From contig CACYMP010000010.1 of assembly GCA_902775565.1 (NCBI GenBank), positions 26,993-90,992 of the forward strand: a stretch of 64,000 nt of DNA, in the 5' to 3' direction. A program made the translations under genes and the position numbers. Origin of the DNA: Oscillospiraceae bacterium. Its GTDB lineage: Bacteria; Bacillota; Clostridia; Saccharofermentanales; Saccharofermentanaceae. The notes under the pieces were generated by a model. It did no database searches and was not told the origin of the DNA. It was given only the letters and a program-made list of their open reading frames with translations. Shown here one piece after another: positions 34,792 to 43,227 of the stretch (positions are counted from its first letter, which is position 1; each line of letters begins with the position of its first letter).

Positions 34792-35775
34792 ATGGATTTA
34801 ATATACAGAGTCGCGGGAGGCAGCATTGCCGCGTTTTTGATCACCGTACTGCTGCTGAAGTTCCTCCCCGGCGAGAAGTTCCTTTTGGGACACGACCGCG
34901 GGCGTAAGTATGCCCAGGGATCGGCAGTCAATATCGGCAAGCCTACCGGAGTAGGCTTCTATTTCACCATGGTATTCGCGATAGCTTCGGGAATAGCCTG
35001 TTATTTCGAACCGAGCTTCATCATGGTCCTTTTAGCTGTTATAGCCTCCATGATGACCGGATTCCTCGATGACAGGTCAAAGAACGCATGGGATGAATAC
35101 ATAAAAGGTCTTCTCGACTTCATAATGTCTCTTACAGGCGCTTTTCTCTGCGTCTGGTTCTACGGAAACGATTTCACCATCGCCCTCACCGGCACAAAGA
35201 TCATCATCCATCCCGCAATAGCTTACGTTCTGGCGGTAATCCTTTTCGTTGTGTCGATAAACGCGACGAACGCTACGGACGGCATAGACGGTCTGTCGGG
35301 TTCATTATCGATCTTAAGCATTGCGACGCTCTTCGTTCTGAGCGCCGTCAACACTTCCTTTGCGGCTCTCGACAGGAACGGACTTATCTCCGGACTCATC
35401 ATGATCAGCGTTCTTGCCGCCTATCTTATCTTCAACTTCAATCCGAGCAAGATGCTCATGGGCGACGCAGGATCGCGTGCTTTAGGCTTTTTCATTGCCT
35501 TCTACGCCATCTACCTCAAGATCCCATTCGCTTATCTCATCGTAGGTCTCCCGTTCTTATGTGACGGCGGCATCTCGATCTTCAAGATAACCGTCGGAAG
35601 ACTTACCAGGAAAAAGATAATCCCTTTCAAGAACATCACTACCCCGCTTCACGACGAGCTGCGCAAGAACCGCGGCTTCAAAGTTAAGAAAGTCTGGGCA
35701 GTACTTGTATGCTCCGCTCTCATCCTTGACATCGTATACATCGGTGTCACGATGATCATTCACGCCGTAAGATAA
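34792..35775 (+). CDS. mraY: MraY-type phospho-N-acetylmuramoyl-pentapeptide transferase
   Basis: The 327-residue polytopic membrane protein belongs to the MraY/WecA family that transfers a sugar phosphate to undecaprenyl phosphate. Motifs are P-T-G-V-G near residue 51, F-L-D-D near 95, N-A-T-D-G-I-D-G-L near 160, M-G-D-A-G-S-R-A-L-G near 220, and P-L-H-D-E-L-R-K near 283, where canonical MraY has a H-H-H-F-E type loop. The divergent form resembles MraY-like proteins I recall from Oscillospiraceae. It is not in a mur/fts cluster, so whether it is the main MraY or a paralogue for another glycan is open. Confidence 0.85.
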   Translation: MDLIYRVAGGSIAAFLITVLLLKFLPGEKFLLGHDRGRKYAQGSAVNIGKPTGVGFYFTMVFAIASGIACYFEPSFIMVLLAVIASMMTGFLDDRSKNAWDEYIKGLLDFIMSLTGAFLCVWFYGNDFTIALTGTKIIIHPAIAYVLAVILFVVSINATNATDGIDGLSGSLSILSIATLFVLSAVNTSFAALDRNGLISGLIMISVLAAYLIFNFNPSKMLMGDAGSRALGFFIAFYAIYLKIPFAYLIVGLPFLCDGGISIFKITVGRLTRKKIIPFKNITTPLHDELRKNRGFKVKKVWAVLVCSALILDIVYIGVTMIIHAVR

Positions 35776-35780
35776 GAGCC

Positions 35781-36983
35781 TTATTTTACTCCGAGATAGA
35801 TAAGCACATTTTGTATTACGGCTCCGGCAGGCTTTGCGTCCGCATATGTCGAATGAAGCTGTATCAGATAGACATTGCCGAACTTCCCGCTCTTGCAGTA
35901 AGTATTCTCCGCGTGATACAAAGGCGTTCCGCCGCTGTGGTAATAAGCATTGTTCCTTCCGGCAATTTCCATCCAGCCGCAGGCATATCCAAACTCGAAG
36001 TGAAGCATCTGAGAAAGAGATTCATCCCTGATTAGTTTTCCTCCTATCAAGGCCCTGTCAAAAGCCAGAAGATCCGCCGCGCAGGAATGTATGTCGCCGT
36101 TGCCCTGGGAAGAGACCGTACCCAAATAAAGGTCATCAAAAAGCTTATCAAGTTCAAACGGAGTCGATGCATTCGGGTAAGTCGTTTCGGGAACGCTGGT
36201 AAGTCCGCCGTGTTCCATGGATGTCGTGTGGTTCATATTGCACACATTGAAGATATGCTTTTTTAAGTAATCCCGGTATTTCATCCCGGAAACCTTTTCG
36301 ACGATCTTTGCCAGAAGAAAATAGCCCGCATTGCTGTACTGGTATTTAGTACCGGGTTCATAATCAAGATCGGCCTTGAAGAATTCCTCCATCATTTCCT
36401 CTTCGGAAAAACCGTCTGCAAACCAGTACTTCCTGAACTTCTCGATCTCCTCTTTGCCAACAGTCTCAGGAGTTTTAAGGTCTGTATCCATCAGTTCCCT
36501 TCTGATCCCCGACTGCATGTGAAGGAGCTGATATACCGTAATCTCACTGCCGTGAGCATATTCCGGGAAGAACTTATCGATCGTATCGTTCAGGGAAAGC
36601 CTGCCCTTTTCTATCAGCTGGAAAACGGCCGTCGCGGTAAACACCTTCGTAAGAGAACCTATCTCGTAAGTCGTGTATGCATTTACGGGAGTTTTTCCGT
36701 CAGTCTCCCTGGAATTCACGCCGCCGATGAAAATGACATCGTCATCAGTCGCAAGGATATATGTTCCCCTGATCTCGGGAGAGTCAGAGCAGCCCTTGCG
36801 CATTATTTCGACAAGACCTTTGTATTCTTCCTTTTCGCTGTACCAAAAGTTGGAAGTCTCATCGTATACAAGGCCTTCGCTTATGTCTTTGGGACCGGAG
36901 CATGATGAAATGACGCTGAGCAAAAAGGCGGCAACAAGGATTACCGCAGCAAAAGATGATATCCGTTTCTTACGGAAAAACAT
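35781..36983 (-). CDS. serine hydrolase lipoprotein, class C beta-lactamase fold
   Basis: The 400-residue protein has a type II signal peptide with lipobox I-S-S-C (Cys28) and a beta-lactamase/transpeptidase-like domain. The catalytic S-x-x-K is S110-L-T-K113, the second motif is Y-S-N, and the third is H-S-G. Such proteins act as D-Ala-D-Ala carboxypeptidases, esterases or penicillin-binding proteins; true beta-lactamase activity cannot be inferred. It starts one base after the lpd stop (TGATATG), but its role in a lipoyl operon is not obvious. Confidence 0.87.
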   Translation of the reverse strand: MFFRKKRISSFAAVILVAAFLLSVISSCSGPKDISEGLVYDETSNFWYSEKEEYKGLVEIMRKGCSDSPEIRGTYILATDDDVIFIGGVNSRETDGKTPVNAYTTYEIGSLTKVFTATAVFQLIEKGRLSLNDTIDKFFPEYAHGSEITVYQLLHMQSGIRRELMDTDLKTPETVGKEEIEKFRKYWFADGFSEEEMMEEFFKADLDYEPGTKYQYSNAGYFLLAKIVEKVSGMKYRDYLKKHIFNVCNMNHTTSMEHGGLTSVPETTYPNASTPFELDKLFDDLYLGTVSSQGNGDIHSCAADLLAFDRALIGGKLIRDESLSQMLHFEFGYACGWMEIAGRNNAYYHSGGTPLYHAENTYCKSGKFGNVYLIQLHSTYADAKPAGAVIQNVLIYLGVK

Positions 36984-36984
36984 A

Positions 36985-38370
36985 TCAGATCTTTCTCATC
37001 AGCTCTTCAAGCGCCGCCCCTACCGTTTCTTCATACGAAGGGTGCGGTCTTACCGACTTAAGGCAGTCTTCAATGCTGAGTTTATTCGCAATAGCCGTAA
37101 CCAGTTCTCCTATTATGTCTGATGCATTGGCGCACATCAGCTGGGCACCTATGAGTATTCCGGTCTCTTTATCGGCTACCAGCTTAACAAAGCCTCTTTC
37201 TTCCCTGGTAATGACGGATCTGGCATTGGCATTGGTAACGGCTCTTGCCGTTACAGCCGTGATGCCTTCTTCCTTGGAATCATTCTCGGTCATGCCGGCA
37301 CAGGCGATCTCGGGCGAAGAGTAAACGCATGCGGGGATACAGCTCATGTCGTGTATTGGAGCTTTGCCCGCAAGTATCATGGCAATGTTCTCGCCTTCGG
37401 CCGACGCTTTGTGAGCAAGCTGGATACCGTTGGTAATATCGCCTGCAGCATATATGTGTTCCATTGAAGTACGGCCGTCGGCACCGGTTACGATGCGTCC
37501 GCCGCTGATCTCTATCTTTCCTTCGAGTCCTTCAGGGATCACTGCGCGGCGTCCCGTGGCAACAAGCACTTTATCCGCGCGAACGGTCTTCTCTTCACCG
37601 CCGTTATTAAAAATAACTTCGGCAGTTCCTCCGTTATCCGAGATCTTTGTAACCATTGCACCGGAAAAGATCTCTGCTCCGCGGTTTTTTAAGATCATCT
37701 GAAGGTTTCTGGCCACATCCTTGTCCATATTCGCAAGGATCCTGGGCAATGCCTCGATAACAGTGACTTTGCGGCCGAGGTCAGTATAAAGAGACGCGAA
37801 TTCGCATCCGATAACCCCGCCTCCGATTATGATAAGACTATCGGGAAGTTCATTTCCTTCAAGTAGATCGTTGCTCGTGATAACAACACCGGAATCGATA
37901 CCCGGGACAGGAGGCAGAGCAGGCTCTGTTCCCGTAGCAACAAGGACATCTTTAGCCTTATATGACGTATCTCCGGCAAGAACTGTAACTGTTCCGTCCT
38001 CAGAAACATTTACCGATGCGGCAACTCCCTTGACGATCGTAACTTTGCACGCGGTTACCGACTGCTCAAGTCCCGCAGTAAGTATCCTTACAGTCTCGTC
38101 ACGGTACGCGAAAAGCTTTTCTTCGTTTACACAGGCTGAAGCCTCAACACCGAATCCCGACGCGGAATGAAGCTGCCTTACAAGTCCCGAAGAATGCAGA
38201 AGCGCTTTTGTCGGGATGCAGCCTCTGTTAAGGCACGTGCCTCCGAGCACATTCCTGCTGTCTGCTATGAGCACGGAAAGGCCGAGCTTTGAGGCAGTCA
38301 TCGCAGCCGAATAACCGGCGGGACCTCCGCCTATTACGATCAGGTCAAAAATCTTATCAGTGTTTTCCAT
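36985..38370 (-). CDS. lpdA: dihydrolipoyl dehydrogenase
   Basis: This 461-residue flavoprotein oxidises dihydrolipoyl groups with NAD. It shows the FAD motif G-G-G-P-A-G-Y, the redox-active disulfide G-G-T-C46-L-N-R-G-C51, the NAD motif G-G-G-V-I-G-C-E-F, and the C-terminal H-P-S-Y-E-E catalytic His-Glu pair. It follows lplA by 9 bases in the gcvH-lplA-lpd unit. The usual partners (pyruvate dehydrogenase E1/E2 or glycine decarboxylase) are missing locally. A TATAAT (38382-38377 region) overlaps the lplA stop and could give an extra internal start. Confidence 0.94.
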   Translation of the reverse strand: MENTDKIFDLIVIGGGPAGYSAAMTASKLGLSVLIADSRNVLGGTCLNRGCIPTKALLHSSGLVRQLHSASGFGVEASACVNEEKLFAYRDETVRILTAGLEQSVTACKVTIVKGVAASVNVSEDGTVTVLAGDTSYKAKDVLVATGTEPALPPVPGIDSGVVITSNDLLEGNELPDSLIIIGGGVIGCEFASLYTDLGRKVTVIEALPRILANMDKDVARNLQMILKNRGAEIFSGAMVTKISDNGGTAEVIFNNGGEEKTVRADKVLVATGRRAVIPEGLEGKIEISGGRIVTGADGRTSMEHIYAAGDITNGIQLAHKASAEGENIAMILAGKAPIHDMSCIPACVYSSPEIACAGMTENDSKEEGITAVTARAVTNANARSVITREERGFVKLVADKETGILIGAQLMCANASDIIGELVTAIANKLSIEDCLKSVRPHPSYEETVGAALEELMRKI

Positions 38371-38379
38371 AGCTCTTAA

Positions 38380-39099
38380 TTATATACTAAAAAGCCAGCT
38401 GTGCGAGGAAAGCCTGGCCGCAGCTTCCGCCACCATGCCGGGATCGGCTTCCTCCTCACCCGCACGTTTGGCTTCTCCAAAGCGTTCTTCAAACACTTTG
38501 ATGATGCTCTCCTTAACCTTGCCGCTATCAAGTCCGAGATTAGCAACCCTGGCCCTGACGCTCTGAACGCCGTGTCTTTCAAGCTTTTCTGCCGGTGGCG
38601 TGAGATACTTTCCCATCTTCTCTATGTCGCATGAACAAAGGATCGTTCCGTGATGAAAGCACGGGGAATCCTCATCCGGTCCCGACTGGTAAAAAGCACT
38701 TCCCGAGAACTTCGCGCCGGACGACGCTATACCGAGGTCATTGTTGCCGGTCCTGCATGTGTATATCCCGAAAGATCTGACTGCCTCCGAGATGATCTCA
38801 AAATCCTCATCAACGGACAGCAGGCCTCTCGGCGCAATGAACGTGAAATTGATATTGCCCATATCATGATAGACCGCTCCGCCGCCCGATATCCGTTTCG
38901 AGAGCAGTACGCCGTCTTCTTTCATCTTTTCCAGATTGCATTCTGCCTTTGCGTCCTGATGGCGGCCTATAACCACCGTCCTGTCGTTCTGCCACAGATA
39001 AAGGATCCTGCGGCCGCAGGACGTTCTCAGAAGTGTTTCTTCAACTGCCAGATTGTGATACGGATCGTAAGATGTACCGGTTACGATAAGAGGCTTCAT
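38380..39099 (-). CDS. lplA: lipoate--protein ligase
   Basis: LplA attaches lipoate to lysines of carrier proteins using ATP. The 239-residue catalytic domain has the family motif K-R-I-S-G-G-G-A-V-Y-H-D near residue 68-79 and S-G-A-K-F-S-G-S-A near 128. It is shorter than E. coli LplA, so the accessory C-terminal domain may be truncated or absent. It starts one base before the end of the gcvH stop (TAATG), so it is coupled to its likely substrate, GcvH. Confidence 0.93.
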   Translation of the reverse strand: MKPLIVTGTSYDPYHNLAVEETLLRTSCGRRILYLWQNDRTVVIGRHQDAKAECNLEKMKEDGVLLSKRISGGGAVYHDMGNINFTFIAPRGLLSVDEDFEIISEAVRSFGIYTCRTGNNDLGIASSGAKFSGSAFYQSGPDEDSPCFHHGTILCSCDIEKMGKYLTPPAEKLERHGVQSVRARVANLGLDSGKVKESIIKVFEERFGEAKRAGEEEADPGMVAEAAARLSSHSWLFSI

Positions 39100-39479
39100 T
39101 ATTTAAGCGTCTTGATATATTCGTCGTATTCTTCCGCTGAAAGGAGTTCGCCCTTGGAAGTGATGTCACCGATCACGGCAAACCATGAACCGTAAGGATC
39201 GCTGTTGATGAGCGTCGGGTTGTCCATGACTTCCTCATTGACCGAGATAACTTTCCCCGATACCGGAGAATAGACATCCGATACGGTCTTTATGCTCTCG
39301 ACATCGCAGAAAGGCGTATCAGCCGTAACCTCATCTCCCTCTTCAGGAAGATTAGCGAACACGATGTTGCCCAGCTCTTTCTGAGCATAATCGCTGATGC
39401 CTACGAGGCATGTACCGTCATCCTGAAATATAGCCCACTCATGCTGCCTGGAATACAGGCGGTCATTTTTTTCGCTCAT
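39099..39479 (-). CDS. gcvH: glycine cleavage system H protein
   Basis: GcvH is the lipoyl carrier of the glycine cleavage system and also a lipoyl relay protein. The 126-residue protein has the lipoyl site V-E-S-I-K64-T-V-S-D, the H-E-W start region and the family length. GGAG precedes the ATG. gcvT and gcvP are not adjacent, so the protein may work with distant partners or as a relay. Confidence 0.95.
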   Translation of the reverse strand: MSEKNDRLYSRQHEWAIFQDDGTCLVGISDYAQKELGNIVFANLPEEGDEVTADTPFCDVESIKTVSDVYSPVSGKVISVNEEVMDNPTLINSDPYGSWFAVIGDITSKGELLSAEEYDEYIKTLK

Positions 39480-39523
39480 ATGAAAACTCCTTAATCCGCC
39501 ATATGCGGCAAGTCAAGTATACA

Positions 39524-40261
39524 CTAATTTGAAGCGATAATAGCAGCACCTATGGCCGAAAGATATTGAGAATTCTCCGGAACAGTAACGGGAATGCCGA
39601 AAACGGACGAAGCATAACGTTCGATCCCGGGTATCCGGGAAAGGCCTCCGGTAAACAAAAGGCGGTCACATCTGACCTTGCCGAGCAAAGCCTTTGACTG
39701 GATCAACACCTGCCAGATAACGCCTTTCATTATCTCTTCGGGATTTACGTTATCTGCGATAAGCTTTGTTATCTCGGTCTGGCCAAAAACCGCGCATGTA
39801 GATGAGAGCTTCAATGAAGGCTCATCGGATCCTTCAAGACTTATTTTGGCGAATTCCTGCTGGAGCAGGTTTGTAGAATTGGCAACGAACATACCGCACC
39901 CCGCGGCACACTTGTCGTTTACGAAAAACTCCTTAAGACGTCCGTCTTTGCAGACGATTATCTTCGTATCCTGACCTCCGATATCGAGAACGACGTCAAA
40001 GTCCGGTGCGGTCATACCTGCACCCGCAGCCAGAGCCACGAGCTCGGAAACCGTCTTCCCTGCGCCTGCGTTATTCTTGCCGTATCCGCAGCTGACGACG
40101 GAAGATCCGGGATAGAGCGAGTTCAGTTCAGCGATCTTTTTCTCAAAATATTCCTTTTGCCTGATCGGAGTCCTTTCGGAAGAGAGCATAACGATATCAC
40201 TGCCGTCCAGGACGCAGTATTTCGTATAGGTTGAACCGATGTCTATACCGATCGAACTCAA
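39524..40261 (-). CDS. 2-hydroxyacyl-CoA dehydratase activator-type ATPase (BcrAD/HgdC family)
   Basis: The 245-residue ASKHA-fold protein uses ATP to inject a low-potential electron into a partner iron-sulfur protein. It shows G-I-D-I-G-S-T-Y-T-K (phosphate 1), D-I-G-G-Q-D-T-K (phosphate 2), and the two cysteines that bind the [4Fe-4S] cluster at the dimer interface, C118 in K-C-A-A-G-C-G and C156 in S-T-C-A-V-F. The start is a TTG at 40261 overlapping the upstream TGA, supported by AAGGAG 8 bases before. The archetypal KCAAGTGRF reads KCAAGCGMF here, adding a third cysteine, C122. Confidence 0.92.
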   Translation of the reverse strand: MSSIGIDIGSTYTKYCVLDGSDIVMLSSERTPIRQKEYFEKKIAELNSLYPGSSVVSCGYGKNNAGAGKTVSELVALAAGAGMTAPDFDVVLDIGGQDTKIIVCKDGRLKEFFVNDKCAAGCGMFVANSTNLLQQEFAKISLEGSDEPSLKLSSTCAVFGQTEITKLIADNVNPEEIMKGVIWQVLIQSKALLGKVRCDRLLFTGGLSRIPGIERYASSVFGIPVTVPENSQYLSAIGAAIIASN

Positions 40262-41400
40262 CTGATGGTCTCCTTTAAGATCGCCATGAGCTTGCCTGCC
40301 CTCTCAACGTCCAGATATTCACGGTCGATCATGTCGACCTCAAGTTCAGCCTGCGGAATGCCCACGTTCTTTGCCGATACATAGTCGCACTTGCAGCTTT
40401 TGTTCCTGCATGTTACCGCGCACTTTGCGCCGGAAGCCGAGATCAAAGAGGAAAGCCTGTCCGTCTTGGTCTTCTGCGAAAGATTTAGGAATGTTGCGTT
40501 ATAGGCACTGAAAAGCTTATCCCAGACAGTATCGCCCTCGTAATCCAGGTTCCACCATGTGATGTAGTTGGAACCGCAGACGCGGAAGCCGTCCATGACC
40601 TCAGTCAGATATCTGTCCTTGTGATACCAGAGCGGGTAGCCTATCCAGAACAGCGGGGTAAGCGACTTATCGCATTCGGGATATGTCTCCATCTCGTCAG
40701 CCATCAGGTTATAGATAAGAGCCGTCTCTTCCTTGCAGCGCGCCGTGATAAGGAAGTTGATGTTGTCGAAAAGCAGTGTCGGCGGGACTTCCCTGTCCTT
40801 AAGGCATGCGCACACCCTTTTCCATGCGGCGACAGATGCAATACTGTTCTCTATCCTCTTGGCGAGTTCATTTTCATCGAGCTTGTTGCCGCTTAGCTCC
40901 TCCATCTTCAGGACAAGATCCTTATGCTGCTTTTCAACATAAGCTCTGGCGATCGGGTCTTCTGTGAATTCACCCGGATAATCCAATATGATGAGCGGAA
41001 CGTTATACCTCTTGGCAAGGATACTCCACCATCCCGGAAGGGTGTTGCACTGGTTGTTCGTGGCAATGAGCACGTCAGGCTTCGGCGGAACGCCTCTCGG
41101 GCCCTTGCCGGTCTCAACGCATCCTTCAAAGCAGCATGAATAAGAGCAGCAGTCGCACGAAAGGTGCTGTCTCGTGCTCTCTTCGAGCAGTGGCTGCTCA
41201 AGTCCGCTTGCCGCGATGACCGCAGAATAGCTTTCCGGGTAGATATATTCGATATCAAGAGCGTCAAGGATCTCTATGGGGGTAAACGAAGTTACCCAGG
41301 CAACCTTCTGAGAAGGCTCTCTTCCCTTGGCGTATTTCGAGAAATCTTTGTAGTAGCTGCGCATCGCTCCCGCTACATGTACAAGATATGAATCAGGCAT
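40258..41400 (-). CDS. 2-hydroxyacyl-CoA dehydratase D-component-like protein, large
   Basis: This 380-residue protein belongs to the HgdB/BcrC-like family that holds an iron-sulfur cluster reduced by the activator. It is rich in cysteine: C-D-C-C-S-Y-S-C-C at about 83-91, N-Q-C-N near 117, and a C-terminal stretch with A-K-C-A-V-T-C, then C-K-C. The start region A-W-V-T-S-F-T-P-I-E-I-L-D-A-L matches the family. AAGGAG precedes the ATG. It could be a dehydratase subunit or a double-cubane cluster protein; no CoA transferase or acyl-CoA gene is adjacent to decide. Confidence 0.82.
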   Translation of the reverse strand: MPDSYLVHVAGAMRSYYKDFSKYAKGREPSQKVAWVTSFTPIEILDALDIEYIYPESYSAVIAASGLEQPLLEESTRQHLSCDCCSYSCCFEGCVETGKGPRGVPPKPDVLIATNNQCNTLPGWWSILAKRYNVPLIILDYPGEFTEDPIARAYVEKQHKDLVLKMEELSGNKLDENELAKRIENSIASVAAWKRVCACLKDREVPPTLLFDNINFLITARCKEETALIYNLMADEMETYPECDKSLTPLFWIGYPLWYHKDRYLTEVMDGFRVCGSNYITWWNLDYEGDTVWDKLFSAYNATFLNLSQKTKTDRLSSLISASGAKCAVTCRNKSCKCDYVSAKNVGIPQAELEVDMIDREYLDVERAGKLMAILKETIS

Positions 41401-41416
41401 CTTTACTCCTTAACCA

Positions 41417-42358
41417 TCAGATAATGTCGGCGAACGCTTCGAGCGCGGCATCTTTACCGCTTCCGTCAGTTGAATCCGCCATCTGCACCTGAAGCACGGG
41501 AATACCCTTCTCATCAAGTGCTTTCTTATAAACAGAGAACAGATAATCATAAGGCTCGCAGTATTTCTGCGTAGCAAAGATAACGCCTTTGCAGCCCGTG
41601 TATTCTATTTCATCCAGATCAACGCTGATGATCTCATCAAACCTGTCCTGGGTAGGAGATGTTCTCCTGCTCATGATCTCTGAAGCGATCTTTGTATAGA
41701 TATCATCTTTGGAAATGCCGGCTTTTGCGGGCATACAGAGCCTGCCGGACTCAGGAAGATTATCGGAAACGACCTTAAGGCCTGCCTTTTCGATGCATTC
41801 AGCCAACCCGGCTGCCGCAAGGAACGACCCTATAAGGAAAACAGGCTTTCCCTCCCTGCCAGCACTTATCCTGCTTTCGGAGAAATCATAGGGGGCGTTA
41901 AGAGAAGAGTGAACCTCCCTGATGTATGAAGCATACGAAAAGTCCTTAAGATGACCGTTTGCAAACGCGATCTTAGCGTTACGTCCGGAAATGATCTCAT
42001 CACGGGCTCTGATATCATCTTCGCTGATGCTTACATTAAAATGCTGTTCTAACTTCTGCTTATAATCCTTCAACACTTCCGCAAAATAAGCAACGGACTC
42101 GTCAGTCATTACTGCAGGGACCGGCATCGAATAAAGGAACTTGCCGGTCTCCTCAAGATAACTGCCGATGGATCGGCTGCTGTCACAGCTTTTCGGGAAC
42201 ACGGCGCCGTCAATGGAGCTGTCTTCTTTGACCTGCGCGATAAAATCAGCTGCGTAACCGCAGTAATGCGACAGCTTCTCGTTGCCGTCAAACCCGGTAA
42301 ACCTTACCGTATCGCATATCTGTTCCGGCACGAAACCGGACATTGAAAGTATCTTCAT
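41417..42358 (-). CDS. 2-hydroxyacyl-CoA dehydratase D-component-like protein, small
   Basis: This 313-residue protein is a second HgdB/BcrC-type subunit. Conserved features are P-K-S-C-D-S-S-R near residue 56, and K-Y-C-E-P-Y-D-Y-L-F with A-L-D-E-K-G-I-P-V-L near 270-290, which parallel the K-x-C-D-P-x and K-K-A-L-E-E-x-G-I-P-x-L motifs of the family. It leads the three-gene unit. The Shine-Dalgarno is weak for the ATG at 42358, and an in-frame ATG at 42343 is an alternative. Together with the two downstream genes it forms a complete heterodimer plus activator set. Confidence 0.8.
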   Translation of the reverse strand: MKILSMSGFVPEQICDTVRFTGFDGNEKLSHYCGYAADFIAQVKEDSSIDGAVFPKSCDSSRSIGSYLEETGKFLYSMPVPAVMTDESVAYFAEVLKDYKQKLEQHFNVSISEDDIRARDEIISGRNAKIAFANGHLKDFSYASYIREVHSSLNAPYDFSESRISAGREGKPVFLIGSFLAAAGLAECIEKAGLKVVSDNLPESGRLCMPAKAGISKDDIYTKIASEIMSRRTSPTQDRFDEIISVDLDEIEYTGCKGVIFATQKYCEPYDYLFSVYKKALDEKGIPVLQVQMADSTDGSGKDAALEAFADII

Positions 42359-42397
42359 TGGTTTAAACTCGATATCCTTTGTTTTTTAGACTTAAAC

Positions 42398-42406
42398 ATT
42401 ATAACA
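42398..42406 (-). promoter_or_regulatory. extended -10 of the dehydratase-like operon
   Basis: TGTTATAAT on the minus strand, 39 bases before the ATG at 42358, with no recognisable -35. Confidence 0.6.
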
Positions 42407-42446
42407 GAAACCGTGTAAACTGCCGTGTTTTTAATGGAATACTTAA

Positions 42447-42518
42447 GCATGCCGGGAACATGCAGGCATATCCCTGCATATTACCTGTTACACGCTCTGT
42501 TTTGCCAAAAACAGAGCG
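42447..42518. repeat. cluster of three inverted repeats upstream of the dehydratase-like operon
   Basis: GCATG/CATGC (42447-42463) overlaps ATGCAGG/CCTGCAT (42460-42479), and a perfect 11-bp hairpin CGCTCTGTTTT/AAAACAGAGCG with a four-base loop lies at 42493-42518. They are upstream of the operon promoter and downstream of the rubrerythrin terminator. None is followed by a T run, so they are not simple terminators. The first two share bases and cannot form together. Confidence 0.5.
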
Positions 42519-42535
42519 CGCTACGGAGAATGGTC

Positions 42536-42571
42536 AAAAGAAAAAGGCTGATCCTATAGGAATCAGCCTTT
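42536..42571 (-). terminator. rubrerythrin terminator
   Basis: AAAGGCTGAT and ATCAGCCTTT form a perfect 10-bp stem with a nine-base loop (CCTATAGGA), followed on the minus strand by TTCTTTTG after the T-rich end of the stem. It lies about 87 bases after the rubrerythrin stop. Confidence 0.85.
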
Positions 42572-42578
42572 AAATACC

Positions 42579-42656
42579 AAGCGAGCGACGTGTTGATTGC
42601 GGACTTCCGCACAAGCGAAGCGCGGAGGACCGTAGCAATCAATACGGTGCGAGCGT
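42579..42656. repeat. structured palindromic element in the rubrerythrin 3' region
   Basis: A nested hairpin: TTGATTGC (42593-42600) pairs with GCAATCAA (42635-42642), and inside it GGACTTCCGC (42601-42610) pairs with GCGGAGGACC (42622-42631) with one mismatch and one wobble, leaving an 11-base loop. It is flanked by direct repeats GCGAGCG (42581-42587 and 42649-42655). The layout resembles a short non-coding repeat element with a target duplication. No second copy is in this window. Confidence 0.55.
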
Positions 42657-42657
42657 T

Positions 42658-43197
42658 TTAGTAATTTTCAGCGTTGACCTCGAAATAGCTCTTGGGGTGA
42701 GCGCATACGGGGCACATCTCGGGAGCCTTTGTGCCGACTACGATGTGACCGCAGTTCCTGCACTCCCAGACCTTGACCTCGCTCTTTGCGAAGACTTCCT
42801 GAGCCTCAACGTTCTTGAGGAGTGCTCTGTAACGCTCTTCGTGATGCTTCTCAATAGCGCCTACCATACGGAACTTAGCTGCAAGAGCCGGGAAACCCTC
42901 TTCCTCAGCTGTCTTGGCAAAGCCCTCATACATATCTGTCCACTCGAAGTTCTCGCCATCAGCAGCTGCTGCGAGGTTTGCAGCGGTATCGCCGATTCCG
43001 TCGAGTTCCTTGAACCACATCTTAGCGTGCTCTTTCTCGTTGTCAGCTGTCTTGAGGAAGAGTGCGGCAATCTGCTCGAATCCTTCCTTCTTAGCCTTGG
43101 AAGCAAAGTATGTATACTTGTTTCTTGCCTGTGATTCACCTGCGAATGCAGCCTGCAGATTCTTTTCTGTCTGTGTGCCAGCGTACTTGTTAGCCAT
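42658..43197 (-). CDS. rbr: rubrerythrin
   Basis: Rubrerythrin reduces hydrogen peroxide in anaerobes. The 179-residue protein has an N-terminal four-helix diiron domain with the E-x-x-H type ligands ([13 protein letters not shown]) and a C-terminal rubredoxin-like domain with C-R-N-C-G-H near 145 and C-P-V-C near 158. AGGAGGAAG precedes the ATG. Its flavodoxin neighbour upstream may be a redox partner or simply co-located. Confidence 0.97.
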   Translation of the reverse strand: MANKYAGTQTEKNLQAAFAGESQARNKYTYFASKAKKEGFEQIAALFLKTADNEKEHAKMWFKELDGIGDTAANLAAAADGENFEWTDMYEGFAKTAEEEGFPALAAKFRMVGAIEKHHEERYRALLKNVEAQEVFAKSEVKVWECRNCGHIVVGTKAPEMCPVCAHPKSYFEVNAENY

Positions 43198-43227
43198 TTT
43201 GTCTTCCTCCTTGTATTAGGTGTTAAT

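Noticed and set aside
42493..42518. Perfect 11-bp hairpin considered as a terminator
   Set aside because: No T run follows on either strand, and the rubrerythrin terminator is already present at 42536-42571.
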